Counted from the first letter of the stretch, positions 1-11,148 are shown. The stretch is DNA of 64,000 nt from Cryptomeria japonica (GCF_030272615.1 NC_081412.1:341185370-341249369); one strand, 5' to 3'. Made by a program: numbers and translations. The notes: generated by a model not told the origin, from the sequence alone.

Positions 1-1378
1 CCCACGTAGTTACCCCGGTTTTATCCAAGTCTGAATACCAGTCAATAGCCACTCCTCTCAGTGTGGCGGGAAACTGCTTCATCCATTCATCCTGGTCAGT
101 CACCCCGTTGGCTGTCCAGATGGTTTCGTAGGTATGGCAATGCTGTGCGGGATCATCTTTGCTATCCCCGTTGAATTTGGGCAACTTCTGTTTGGTCGCC
201 ATTGATGGAAGTCGTCCACTTGGAGGTGGTTGTGGCCGTGTCTGCCCTCCGGCGCTGCTCCCTCCGATGCCGCTGATGTCTCTTGTGGTGGTGACCAAAG
301 GTACGGTGTTCTGCCTTGTACCTACCGTGCGGTTAGCTTCCCCTTCGCCGTCACCCGTGCCCGGCTCCCTTCGGTGATCCTCCCTTTGTGGCGCGAGAGC
401 AACTACCGTGCGGTTAGCTTCCCCTTCACCGTCACCCATGCCCGGCTCCCTTCGGTGATCCTCCCTTTGTGGCGTGAGAGCGACTACCGTGCGGTTAGCT
501 CCCCCTTCGCCGTCACCCGTGCCGGGCTCCCTTTGGTGATCCTCCCTTTGTGGCGTGAGAGATAAGTTTTTGAACCGATCTCGAGTCTCTTCAACTAGTT
601 CTCTCCGTAACCTAGTTTCCTCCAGAAACTCTTCGAGGCTTCTCGCTCTACAGTAGTCTGGCGACGCGTAGAAATTCCCCTCGGCTTCTGCACCTTCTGT
701 GACACCTCCTTGGTTCCCTTCGGGCAACCCTTCGGCAGGTCGTCCTTCGGCAAGTTGCCTCAGCCTCCGTCTACGTTCTACACGTTGTTCCAGAATCAAA
801 GCCTTCTGCGCAGCCTCCCACTCGTCGGTTTCTAATTTCTTATTTCTGTCTTTATTCAATAAATTGGGCATTAATTGTGGTACAATTTCATGTTTCACAA
901 CACATAAACCAAAACACCACACGTCTTTATTAATTCATTCTTTTGTATACAATCAACATAATTCTTCTGCTTCTAACAGTGTTCTTTATTTCTCTCCCTT
1001 CACAATTTAAGGATTATTTGTCCTTCGTCGGTCTTCCCTACGTCCGTCATCCTGGCGCTCATGAAATTCTCGTAAGATTTGCTGTCGTCGGTTCTCACGG
1101 TAGGTGTCTTCTCTGCGGTTTTGAAGAGCCAAAAATGCTTGAGCCAGAAGGTTAGGCAAACTGCTCATTAACCGATTCACCGCCGGGCTTACACCAAGCG
1201 CGCTCCACACAGCATCCTCTGGAACAGCCTCAATGGTGGCTTCCCTCCGTACGTGTGTTTCGATGGCCGCTTGAAGGATGCAAGAGAAATCTTTTGTGAG
1301 TGCTTATTCTCCTTCGAACAGTTCTTGGTGATCCTCGTCAGGGTTACTGCTCGTCCCCTCGGGCAATGGTTGTCCCAT
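1..1378 (-). pseudogene. gag: Decayed Ty3/gypsy gag, 5' part, runs off the left edge
   Basis: Read leftwards from the primer site at 1422-1438, one frame (codons starting at 1378, 1210 and 202 share phase) runs through gag-like sequence with in-frame stops near 1304 and 1007. An ATG at 1376-1378 opens a short leader peptide. The most recognisable part is at 202-1: a Lys-rich start, then PKFNGDSKDDPAQH and FPATLRGVAIDWYSDL, the usual start of a retrotransposon gag capsid domain (Retrotrans_gag type; W/Y pair and a conserved LRG-like turn). Gag would form the virus-like particle. An 81-bp in-frame triplication (323-565) lies in the linker upstream of the capsid. The protein continues outside the window. 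Stops make it a pseudogene. The class is firm; the lineage (Tat/Athila-like) is inferred from the primer site only. Confidence 0.8.
323..565 (-). repeat. Three 81-bp tandem repeats, in frame in gag
   Basis: Three head-to-tail units begin at 323, 404 and 485, each starting TACCGTGCGGTTAGC on the plus strand. The unit is 27 codons in the gag frame and reads on the minus strand as a charged, Gly/Glu/Arg-rich segment (for example REDHRREPGTGDGEGEAN). Units differ by only a few bases, so the expansion is young relative to the decay of the gene. Confidence 0.92.
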
Positions 1379-1421
1379 TATCCCTGTGCCATGTAGTATA
1401 TTCCCGTCCCTCCCGAAATAA

Positions 1422-1438
1422 TTTCGGCAACGGCGCCA
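1422..1438 (-). other. Primer binding site, tRNA-Asp type
   Basis: On the minus strand the sequence directly after the LTR is TTTGGCGCCGTTGCCGAAA. TGGCGCCGTTGCC is complementary to the 3' end of plant tRNA-Asp (..GGCAACGGCGCCA), the primer site typical of Tat/Athila Ty3/gypsy elements. Two bases separate it from the LTR end at 1441. Confidence 0.85.
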
Positions 1439-1440
1439 AA

Positions 1441-1762
1441 TGTTTACCTCACTGGGTAAACAGGAAGAATACAGAAATCGAACAGCAATGCACAATGCAA
1501 ATACAAAAGAAGTACCAGAATAAGCTTGCCATTAATGTCAAAAGATGTTCATATTATAATCTGTCGTCAACATTACATGTCCTCCAACACCCGGAGGTGG
1601 TACAATATATGACAGCCGAAGGGGTGCGACACAACCGTCGCGATTCCAACTACCTACCCGTCGGCTAACTAACTGACCGCCGTAACTCATTATTACCGAC
1701 GACAACATAAACATAATATACCAACATAACATAATGATTATTCTCGTCAACATTGGGTGACA
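1441..1762 (-). mobile_element. 5' LTR of the minus-strand gypsy element (element E)
   Basis: The LTR end next to the primer site is TGTTTACC on the plus strand, that is ..GGTAAACA on the coding strand. The first 22 bases can fold (TGTTTACC against GGGTAAACA). The outer end is placed at 1762, where the minus strand reads TGTCACCCAATG, giving a 322-bp LTR with TG..CA ends. The inner end is secure because of the primer site; the outer end is a best guess because no second LTR or TSD is in the window. Confidence 0.6.
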
Positions 1763-2708
1763 GGACATGACTAATAATCCTGATCTTTCTGTGTTTGCAT
1801 ATGACTGTTAATTTGTGATTGGAACCAACATAGAGACGTGTACAGGTATGAGTCTTTGAATGTGACATCAATGACAAAATACCAAAGCAGTCTAATAGGA
1901 TCATCCTTTTACTGCCTCCTTCTATAAGATATGGATAAATATTTTTTTTTGGGTTGGCCATTGGCCTGCATGTAGTTGGCCTCATAAAATAAACTTTTTG
2001 CCACCTTTGGATGTAAGTATGTTTTGAGTTTGTAACCATCTGAGGTTCTGGTTCTTTTGTCTTATTTTGGCTGTCGGCAAAGTGTCTAGGCTTTGGCACA
2101 TGGGGACATGATGTAAGCTTGTTATTTTTTGTTTTTGGGTGAGGTTTTCTAATAAAATCCTCCATTTATCAATTAAAGAAATGAAGGATAACACTTGGAC
2201 AAACTACAAACCAAACATGTAAGCTGAAGAAATAGAAACAATTCTTCTTATTATATGCTAAATTGTGAACCCAATTAAGAAAGTAAAACAAAAAGACATA
2301 ATTAACTATGCCCTTGGTTCATTCAACCAGAAAGCAACCCAGGATTAATTAATCATAAAGAAAGATGGGGGATGTAATTGGTGTGTTTTAGTTTTTATAT
2401 TTTTATATGATATCGGTGATCCAATCCTAGAAAAACCTAGAAATTAGTTTGGAACAACTTCCAAGCTAACCGGTATATAAACTATGGTAGAAGTAAGGTA
2501 AATTATGATTAACCTTTGAAGTCAGCAAATCTGGTAATGTACTATAATTTAGAATGGAACATCAAGACCCAAAGAAAGCTAATGACAGTCTTAACAAGAT
2601 GCAAGAAAGCATAGTCCAAGCCAAAGACTATAAAAGTCATTATTACAAGCAAAACAGCAATCTATCACTGCATCTTTTTAGTATGCAAAAGATATGTATG
2701 TCTGTGAT
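1763..2708. other. No gene recognised
   Basis: AT-rich sequence between element E and the hAT-like element. Open frames here are short and shifted, with no motif I recognise. It is probably old repeat sequence or the target DNA of element E. Confidence 0.5.
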
Positions 2709-3382
2709 CTGAGTTACCGGGTTCGGCCCCCTAGACCCCTGGTACTGGTCCGGTACGGTCCTGGTTCGGGGTTCGGGTCCGGTTCGCCTGTGGTTAGGAG
2801 AGGGTTCGTGGTTCACAGGCCTGGTTCGAACCAAGGTGAACCCAAGAGGACCCAGGGTCGAACCCAAGAGGACCCAAGTCGAACCCAGGGGTCTGACAGC
2901 CCAAAAATGGATTTTTTTTTTGCAATTTTTTTTTTTTGAATTCCACCACATAAAAAATTAAAATGACCCTATGTCTCAAGCCCCTTGACCCCTGCAAGGG
3001 GCGCTGCCCCTTGACCCTGTTGGGGGCGTTGCCCCAAACCCCCATTAGAGAATTCATTTGATGATCAAACTTTAAATTGTTGAAAGTTGAAACAATGATA
3101 CTTGAATATTTTGTCATTTTGATATTAAACTTGATGTATATGATGCTGTTATGGTATGATCATGATGCTATGATTACAAGTTTATGTTAGTTTTGTTGTT
3201 TATATGATGCTATGTGACATGCTAATCTTAATTCATGCTTATAGGCTGCATATATATATAATTTACATGTTTTTGTACTAACGAACCCAAACGAACCCAA
3301 ACCCCTTTTCAAAATTTTGCCATACCGGCATACCGGGTTCTTCGAACCTGAATTGGTGCCCGAACCCAAACCGGTAACTTAG
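2709..3382. mobile_element. Non-autonomous hAT-like DNA transposon, 674 bp
   Basis: The ends form inverted repeats: CTGAGTTACCGG on the left and CTAAGTTACCGG on the right (complement), 11 of 12 bases matching, followed on both sides by GGTTCGG-type subterminal repeats. The flanks are TCTGTGAT (2701-2708) and TTTGTGAT (3383-3390), an 8-bp TSD with one mismatch, the size made by hAT transposases. The interior is a GC-rich stretch full of accggt/gaaccc motifs, then AT-rich filler; there is no transposase ORF, so movement would need a helper. The terminal bases differ from the commonest hAT ends, so the superfamily is inferred from TSD length. Confidence 0.6.
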
Positions 3383-3390
3383 TTTGTGAT

Positions 3391-5939
3391 TGATGCACTG
3401 CAACTAAATGAAGGTAAAATATGCTACAATGATGCAAAAACAGGAAGTAAGATGACCTGTCTAGTTTGCAAATTTTGTCAATGCAAGAAAATGAATTCAT
3501 AATGCTTGTGTGATTTCTGTGCCTAAATAGCTTGTAAATGCATATAATTAAGCAACCAAAAAACTCAAAAAGTTTCAAAGGTTGTGAAATGTCAACAATG
3601 ATAAAATGCAAACAAAGAAAGCTGAGAGGAATGCAAGAGAACTTGATTTTGATGTTGAAAAGGTGAGAAAACAGTTTTGGGATTTCATGAAAAGCAAGCC
3701 AAAAGATTGATCTTTACCTGAAAGTGCAATAAACAATGAAAACTAGTTGAAATGGCAATCTAAGTGATGAAGAAGGCATGGAACTACACTATGTGAGAAC
3801 ACCACAAATGTCAAGAAGGAATTATGAGCAAGAAAGAGGAAGAGAAACTATTATTCCTGTATATTTCCAACGAAGGACAAAGCTGAAATGTAGGAAAGCA
3901 AGCTGGAGACAACCAGCAAAGTGATGGACAAGGAGAGATGCTCAAATACTCAATGTCAAGGAGACCAAGAACAAGTTGAAAATTTGGCTATGCAAGCAAA
4001 TAAAAGATAAAAATCAGGTTGAAGGGGATAAGAAATAATGCAATAAGAAGTTCATGAGGGGAAGAAGACTTGAGAATGGTGTAAACAACTTAAGTGAAGC
4101 TCCAAATGCACCGAATAGTACTAAAAAATGTAAGAATGAAGAAAAATGAAAGAGCTTTCTTGTCGAATATGTTGTGTGCAAGCTATATGTAGACTAGATG
4201 CAAACAAGAAAGGAGAAACCTGAGATACCAATGCATTCTAAATGAGATTTATGGAGGCAGAAGAGGTTGAGGTGGTTGTTAAGGCAGAACAACAAAAAAA
4301 TATCTCAATTCTATTGTGTAACTAAACGATGCATTTACACTAGCAAATTTGACATTGAAACGCTACAATTAATCAGATGTCTTACTGTTAAATAATCTAA
4401 ATACTACGCTAAGACATAAAGAAACTGAAATCCTATCTTATCAATTGATATGATGGCAACCCAAGAGGAAAATTTGTTGAGATAGGAGTGTGGTGTCCTC
4501 AAATGATAGCTTTTTGGAGGGCAAGTGCCTCGTGTGCACTGCAAGAAAATCGGTATTGTAGCTAAACTAACTTAAATGGCCAATAGTACTCTACAGATAG
4601 CATTACAACATTATAATAGGGCTGTAGAATCACAAGACTGATAGCATATGGGTGGCCTCTTATGTTTTTTCAATTCCTTATGACCTCTGCAACTTTTATA
4701 TTTATAGGCTTGGATATATATATTGGTCTTGTGCATATTTTGAAGGAAAGGGAACTAAAATGATTTTCTAGGATTGTCTACAACCTTTTGTTTCTACTTG
4801 TTCATTTTCCATTGATAGAATCTTTGAAAGACTATCAGTTTGTAGGGTAGATGCCGGTCACACAAGAATAACCTCAATGGTAATGCAATTGCTTGGGTGG
4901 TTGTGGGACCACCAGGGGTTCTTGTACAAATGTTTCGGTGCAATTTTTTTTTTTGTGAGTGTGTGCAGGTCCACTGGGAGTATTTTAATCTATGTTCCAC
5001 AAAGTTTTGGGGACAGGGACGACAAGACGTGTTTCTGGTATGAGGGTACTATTGGGCCATTTTTTAGGTGACGACTATTTAAAAAATAGGGGAATTTTGA
5101 AAAATTTAGATAAATTTCAAATATGCATATCATAACATTGATAAAGCATTTATCATAGACATTGTAGAAGCTTAATACATAGCATTAGACTCGAATTTAG
5201 ATCTAAACTTGGATTATTTTATTTAAATTAATTAACATAAACATTTTTAAAGATGCATTTTATTTGATAAACAAGTCGTATACTACTTTTTATTAAGTAA
5301 AAGACAATATAATTATACAATATTAAAAAATGTCGGGTGGTAAAAAGACACCATTAGAATCTAAACCAGACCAAATGCAAACAAAAATTGCATATTGTTC
5401 TTGATCACCTCCCTATCCAAATCAGCTGATAAAAGAAAAAAAATTGAAGATACACAAGTACATGCATAGCAAAATTCAATTCAAAAACCATAAATTGTTA
5501 CACAGACTTATATTTTGAGTCTTATATTTTAGCTGGTGATAGCAAGCTTCCATTCCAAATACTGAATTCAGCAGGCATATTAAAGGCACAATCATGATCA
5601 AAGGATAAACAATTAAAAAGATTTCTTGGCATCCTTGAAATTGACAATCTCTATACTTTTCCACTCATCTCTGTAGTAGCTAAACAACTTGAGCAGCTGG
5701 ATTGCTTTCTTTCTAATTTTCTCAGAACAACCCAATTGAATGACCACCAAAATCTTTTGAAATGGCCCAAGTGAGTCCTAGAAATGTTTCCATTTTTAGC
5801 TGGGAATGAGGGATGGGTCAGGTACAGGAAAGAGCTGTCCCTGCGTCCTCATACTGTCCCTGGTATGAGTGCCGAAGTACTAGCCCTGGGGATGTGTCCG
5901 ATTAGCACACAGTCATATTGACAGGGGGTGAATCAGTAT
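3391..5939. other. No gene recognised; old repeats
   Basis: About 2.5 kb of AT-rich sequence. I see no coding domain. GGGACAGGGACG near 5018 and CTGTCCCTGCGTCC near 5840 are complementary-looking GC-rich patches that may be the two ends of another decayed DNA transposon, but I could not find convincing inverted ends or a TSD. Confidence 0.45.
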
Positions 5940-5944
5940 AATAA

Positions 5945-6732
5945 TGTAATGGCACTTGAATAAATGGAAAATATATATTTCATTTTGTTATACTATTATG
6001 TCTTTTCTCTTTAAATAATAATGACTTTAACAGTACTAGAGTTTCATTTGTGTTAAGTAATAATGTCAAATATTATAAACAATTACTGTTATTAAAAGTA
6101 TTATATTATGAGATAAACAATAATACTATAAAACAATAAATGCTAGTAAAAATATTACATTGACAAACTTATAAACAAATATTGCAATAACAATAAGCTT
6201 GTTTATTATTGAATGACTCTTTATGAAGAGATGGAACTTTAATTCCAAACGGTGGCTGTAGAAAGTCATAGTAGTCCTGCGTTTGGGATTCGTGACTCTT
6301 AAGAGGCATCTCCCATGATATAAGAAGGCACGGGGATTGGAGAAAAGGAGGAAAAAAAACAAAGCACTGGAAGAAAGAAAGGAAATCACATTGCTGGGTA
6401 TAGAGTAAAAACCCATATTGGCTACAGGTTGGATAAGAACTGGGAAAGAATAGAATAAAAACACCATCCACTCGGCTTTATCAGACCTGTGTGGAGTTAT
6501 AAAGAGAGGAATCGTGGAGGAAGTAAAAGAGAGCAAGGATAAGTCTGTAACACATTCATGGTAATTAGTTGATAGTTTGTAGACCACATAATAGCTGGGC
6601 ATATAGGCATTAATTATTTAGGAAATTCATTAATTGCAGACTTATAGGGTAACAATTAATGAGAAAGGGCTAAGCTATAAAGAAGTAAGTAATAAATAAT
6701 ATTCAGTTGAAGTAATAAGTAATAATAAGATA
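5945..6732 (+). mobile_element. 5' LTR of element C, 3' part missing
   Basis: Aligns by eye with 28295-28440 joined to 31817 onward (both sides of B1). A TATA box, CTATAAAG, lies at 6675-6682, and the same site recurs at 32406-32413 in the 3' LTR. The match stops at 6732 in an ATAAGATAAATAT run; the remaining ~600 bp of LTR, the primer site and most of gag are absent, replaced by unrelated sequence at 6733-7222. It also provides the empty site that proves the B1 insertion: AATTACTGTTATTAAAAG is uninterrupted near 6085. Confidence 0.8.
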
Positions 6733-7222
6733 AATATCTTTGGCCGGAGCGCGATGCATGCTAATGCATAGGAGTTCGCAGAGAGGGTTAGGTCTTGTGG
6801 GCTTTAGCCAGGGCTTTGGTTCACCTGTTGGAGCGGTGTGTGCTTGCTTTCTAGTTCTTTTTTCGTTTGCAGAGATTTCCGTTTTGTAGGGCACAATTGG
6901 TGAAAGGTGTGAATCTTTTTCAAGTTAGGGTTTGTTAATATGTGCGATGACAATCCTGGCGTTTACCACGATGGCAAAGATTGCGGTGCTTTTGTGACTG
7001 ATGTGGTGGTCGGTTCGGATTTGTGGCGACAAAAACATAAGGGCAAAGGGAAAGGCTTGTCAAAAGGTAAGATGCAGGCTGTGAGCAAGAAAGAGCGTAT
7101 TTGTACTGTTGTTGCTGAAGATCAAAGATGCTATGCTCTTCATTCTGGCTCGGCATTGGAGCTACAAGATTTTTTAGCCTCCTCTCATCTTGAGCCTATC
7201 GTTAACCTTGTGGATGTTTCCC
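6733..7222 (+). other. Unassigned segment with a 95-codon ORF (6940-7227)
   Basis: More GC-rich than its surroundings and joined abruptly to the truncated LTR C on the left and LTR A on the right. An ATG at 6940, preceded by a leader with TTAGGGTTTG, opens a 95-codon frame with a basic stretch (HKGKGKGLSKGKMQ), ending just inside LTR A at 7227. The last codons are therefore supplied by the transposon edge, suggesting the original frame was longer and was cut by insertion of A. No domain is recognised. It could be the start of a retroelement ORF1 or captured host exon sequence; I cannot decide. Confidence 0.35.
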
Positions 7223-7852
7223 TATAATATCCCCCTTAATTTTTTTTCAATAATTTCAGTTTACAATCAACACAAACACTCGTTAGGGTTAGAAAATGAA
7301 ATCCTAATACTGCTGAAAGTAACCCTTTCCACCTTTTGATCACCGAGATCCCAATTTGGGAGGGTGAGAGCATACAGTGTTGAGGGGATCATTAGATGCA
7401 AGAAACTGAAATTGGTTACAATACTTGGGCGACAAGCCAACCCTTTCCACTTTTTAGCGGGATAATGAGAATACTGAAAAATCACTTGGTGGTAAACAAG
7501 CCAAGGACAAGCTAGAAATTGAAATAGCAATCACTCAACCATTTATCCAGCGGAAGGACTAGAAATGAAATTACAAATCAACTCTACCGCTTATGGAGTG
7601 AGAGGATAGTATTACAATATTCAAAGTAGGCGGCAAAGCTAGCCTCTTCCACTTATGCAGTGGGACTAAGAGCAATAATCCAATTAGATAGCTGTTAGTA
7701 CTACTAACCAACTTTACAATGCACAATATGGATTACAAATTAAGAGAAATCACTATTCCAAAGATAGGCGGCAAGGCCGACCTCTTCCACTTTGTAGTGG
7801 GTCTAGGAAAGATCAATAGAAATTGCTGTTAGTAGTAGCACTGTTGAGACAT

Positions 7853-7923
7853 AGACCAGCTAGGACTCGAACCTAGGACCTTCCATATGCTGCTGGAGTG
7901 CTCTGCCACTGAGCTACTGGCCC
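7853..7923 (-). other. tRNA-like sequence in the left TRIM LTR
   Basis: Minus strand, 71 nt. It has a 7-bp acceptor-like stem (GGGCCAG with CTGGTCT, last pair weakened), a D arm GCTCAGTGGCAGAGC that matches the pol III A box, and a T arm CTAGGTTCGAGTCCTAG with a perfect 5-bp stem and 7-base loop that matches the B box. The anticodon arm is irregular (CTCCA..TGGAAG around an 8-base loop). It lies inside an LTR and has a twin at 8052, so it is most likely an LTR component rather than a working tRNA gene. Confidence 0.7.
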
Positions 7924-8051
7924 CTCTTGGACCAGTCCATCGTCGGTCCGAGTGTGGCTTATTTCCAACATCAACACCCCCCCTTAAGCCACACCTCTCG
8001 TGTGCTTGGGGCTCCTAGCCTGGACCTAGCTCTGATACCATGTTGAGACAT

Positions 8052-8121
8052 GGACCAGCTAGGACTCGAACCTAGGACCTTCCATATGTGCTGAAGTGCT
8101 CTACCACTGAGCTACTGGCCC
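8052..8121 (-). other. tRNA-like sequence in the right TRIM LTR
   Basis: Minus strand, 70 nt. The acceptor stem is complete (GGGCCAG with CTGGTCC, one G-T pair), the D arm GCTCAGTGGTAGAGC and T arm are intact, and the anticodon arm is CTTCA-GCACATA-TGGAAG with a bulge. No U precedes a possible anticodon, so no amino-acid identity can be given. Same orientation as the TRIM. Confidence 0.72.
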
Positions 8122-9230
8122 CTCTTGGACCAGTCCATCATCGGTCCGGGTGTGGCTTATTTCCAACACCAACAAGTACTACTACCAGCATTACAATATG
8201 AATCATAGAAGATAAGAATGAAGAACCAACAGCTGCAAACAATTACGATCTTTCTCTCCACACCAAAGAACCCACACACCCTAAAACCAACTCCACACAA
8301 GAAGACACTTCAAGTCGGAAAACCTCTAAATCTGATATACTCCTAGCACATTGAAAGACACAGACCAACAATACCAAATCCCACTAAAACACTCACAACT
8401 CACCCAATTCTTAACCAAATGACATGAAACTGAAAGCATATGATCAATAGGAGGTAGGCGATCAATCCTAAGACAACAAAACATGGCAAATTGACCCCAA
8501 TAATTTATGCACACATCCCAAAGCACTCAACCACATGGTACGACCAGCTAGGGTACGATTTTGCAAAAATAAAATGCCAAACACCTTTTTAGACTCTACA
8601 AACTCACAAAATGAATCGTCCAAACCACAAAAAGAGATAGAAGAAATACCCAAAACGAGAAGAATGACGCACTGAGACCTGCAACCATGAATCTACTTCA
8701 GCACACTTTGCGACCAGCGACAAGAACACTCAGAAATCCACACAAATCTTCACCACATTGAGTCCAATCTACTCCTCTGGATGAGAAACAGTCTTAGTTC
8801 AGCTAGGCGCTATCTCTCAAGCACAAAATTGAGGCACTAGGAGGTATGTGTTCCTCGAAGTAAGAGTTTGACAACATTTTGGCAGCACTTCGTTATCAAA
8901 GCAATAATGGATACCAAAATGAGAGCCCAAGGTTCTTATTTAGGTTCTTATTTATAACTTTTGCCGAGCCAAATTCAAATGCAAATGCACACCAGATACG
9001 CCCAAATCAAATGTCATTTCATTACTCCCACAATAGCATTGCATTTCATTTCATTTCCTTGCACAAGTTCGCCCAACTCACATTCACCCAAAATCGCCCT
9101 TTTTGATAAATATAATGCTTATAAAATAACAATGATGAAATTGCACTTTGGCATCTCAATATGAAGGTGGAATATTTCGCCAAATAGACTTAGGATAAAA
9201 ATAATATTTCCCTTCCCTAAGGGGTCCAAG

Positions 9231-11148
9231 TGTAATGTCCCCTTCTCATTGATGCTCTTTCAGTGGTCCATTAGCCTATTCCTGAGACCCGTAGGCTAGG
9301 TGGAATGAAGAATGAGGGTCTAGCATTGATGAAACAAGGACTTACTATTTTTAGTAAGTCAGGGAATGACCATTCTGGTGTTACTGTCCTACTGAGTTCT
9401 CCATGTTTTGCCTCTGGACGCGATGATCATGCTTTTCTGAGCATTAATTCTTGACTTACTATTTTTAGTAAGTGACTGTGCGACACAATTCTATTTTTGG
9501 CAGTAGACAGGGTTCTGATTTTGCAGCAGTTCTGTGGTCGTCCGGGCTCAGTTTCATCCTGGTTGTGATAATAATCAGTACGGGAGTCATTTGCGACATA
9601 ATTAAATATTATTTCCTTATCCTAAGGTTAATATTTAATTAATCTGTTTATTGGCTACTGGTTTATTAAATTTGGGATTAATGCCTATTTTATCCTAAGT
9701 TTTGGCGAAATTTAGATGTACTATGGGATGTAGAAATATTTTAGAAGATTATTATTTCACATTGCATCTCCATTATTTGCTTAAGTGTTTAACGTGGGTC
9801 CTCCCCCTTTTTGGGTGTGAGTTTTGACTTAGGAGAAAGTGGCGCTACATTTGGGTCCACATGTAGTGGAATGAAATTCAAATGCAAGGCGTGGAATTTG
9901 GAGGAATGGCATTTGAATTTGAAGAGTGAAGTTATAAATAAGAGGCTTGGGCTCCCATTTGCACTATCTTTGAAAATTGCATCGTTATGTTGCCGGTTTG
10001 GCTACTGAAAATCTGAGCTTCGAAGTTGGCTTCCTAGCTGACTCTCAGTTTCGTACTTGCAATATAGTACCTAGCTGTGCCCTTGTGTTCCCATTGCAGA
10101 TTGGTTAATGAATTGCAGATTATGGAGTGATTGATGTTGGATTTGATTGTTTCTGGTTGCTGGTCGCGGGACTGCTGAAAGTGAAATTTGCTCATATCTC
10201 TTAACCAGGCGACTCCATCCATCTGGGTACCGGCTCATTCTTCCTTCCATGCCATGGCGATACAATGTGTGAGTTTTTAGCTGTTTTGATTGAGCAATGA
10301 TTTTATTAGACAAAATCGAACTTCCTAGGCTAGGCGTGGGTTTTTTGTTTGCATTGGGATGCGTGCAACATAAAATGGGCTTGTTTGGGATGGCTTTGAT
10401 TGGTTGTCATTGCATTTGATGTACGGTGGGATTGGGATTGATTTGAGTTGATTCGAGCAAAAAATGAGTGAGTAATGAGTGTTTTGATGTTTCCATAGGC
10501 TGCTGAAACTGTACTTTCAACCTGCAGATCAGTGTAACAGAAAATTACAGTCATGTTGTAGAAATCTGCAATTATTCATCTCATCTCATCTCTATATTTT
10601 AAGGTTGTTTCAGTAGTACTGATCATCCCCTTCTTTCTGCTTTCTTTTGTAATTACCCACTGCATAAGTGGAAGAGGCTGGCTTGCCGCCTTCTAAGTTT
10701 TGTAATTCAGTTTTGTAATCAGTCCTCCCACTGAATAAGTGGTCGAGTGATAAGTTCAATTCAATGGTCCTGCCGCTGAAATATGCGGTAGAGTGATAGC
10801 TTAATGTACTGTCCTCCCGTTGAAATACGCGGTAGAGTGATTGAACTTCAGTTTATTGTAATTTTCCCTTGGTCGGTTTACCACCAAGAGCTTTGGTTTC
10901 TATCCTGTTGGATAAGCAGAAGGGGCTGGCTTGCCGCCCATGCATTGTAATTTTCAGTTTGATTATGATTGCTAACGATCCCCGGAACACCGTATGCTCT
11001 CACCCTCCCAGTCTGGGCTCTCGGTGAACAAAAGGTGGAAGGGTTCCCCTTCAGTTGTTTGGTTTATTCCTCTAACCTTAACGGGTTATTTGTTGTGGAT
11101 GAATTGTTATTGGTCTAAAAACAAAAAAAAATTTACTGGGATATTACA
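9231..11148 (+). mobile_element. Solo LTR of the A-type gypsy family, opposite orientation
   Basis: Starts TGTAATGTCCCC and ends GGGATATTACA, flanked by CCAAG (9226-9230) and CCAAG (11149-11153), a perfect 5-bp TSD. The sister LTR of element A carries the empty site GTCCAAGATCATGG at about 16490. There is no internal region, so it is a solo LTR (1,918 bp). TATAAATA lies at 9933-9940. It is inverted relative to the LTR it sits in, so LTR sequence of both orientations lies side by side. Confidence 0.93.
10656..10832 (+). repeat. Array of small hairpins downstream of the LTR TATA box
   Basis: Four hairpins in 177 bp: CCACTGCATAAGTGG (10657), CCACTGAATAAGTGG (10728), CCGCTGAAATATGCGG (10773) and CCGTTGAAATACGCGG (10817). 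Most are preceded by TCCTCC/TCCTG and followed by a GAGTG motif. Stem changes are compensated in part (CCA..TGG versus CCG..CGG). The same array occurs in the A LTRs and in the solo LTR at 52.7-53.0 kb. It lies several hundred bp downstream of the TATA box and so would be in the transcript leader. Confidence 0.75.

Larger units (their letters stand above)
7842..8174 (-). mobile_element. TRIM element with tRNA-like sequence in both LTRs, 333 bp
   Basis: Two direct terminal repeats, 7842-7976 and 8041-8174 (135 and 134 bp), each begin TGTTGAGACAT and end CCAACA on the plus strand. Between them are only 64 bp. On the minus strand these are a perfect tRNA-iMet primer site TGGTATCAGAGC (8029-8040) touching the 5' LTR, a short spacer, and a polypurine tract AAGGGGGGG (7977-7985) touching the 3' LTR. 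This is a terminal-repeat retrotransposon in miniature, with no coding capacity. Flanks are AGCAC and AGTAC (one mismatch). The sister LTR of element A has the uninterrupted site GCTGTTAGTACTACTACC near 15407, so the TRIM arrived after element A. Confidence 0.9.

Noticed and set aside
2643-2951. Coding frames with Pro/Arg/Thr repeats on both strands
   Set aside because: They arise from the accggt/gaaccc subterminal repeats of the hAT-like element.
5018-5870. A second hAT-like element between GGGACAGGGACG and CTGTCCCTGCGTCC
   Set aside because: I could not find matching terminal inverted repeats or an 8-bp duplication at any consistent boundary.
6126-6602. 158-codon minus-strand ORF
   Set aside because: Lies within LTR C; the copy in the 3' LTR (31965-32192) has a different, shorter frame, so it is a chance frame.
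7853-8121. Two functional tRNA genes in tandem
   Set aside because: Both lie inside the LTRs of a TRIM, the anticodon arm is irregular and lacks U33, and the duplication is explained by the LTR pair.
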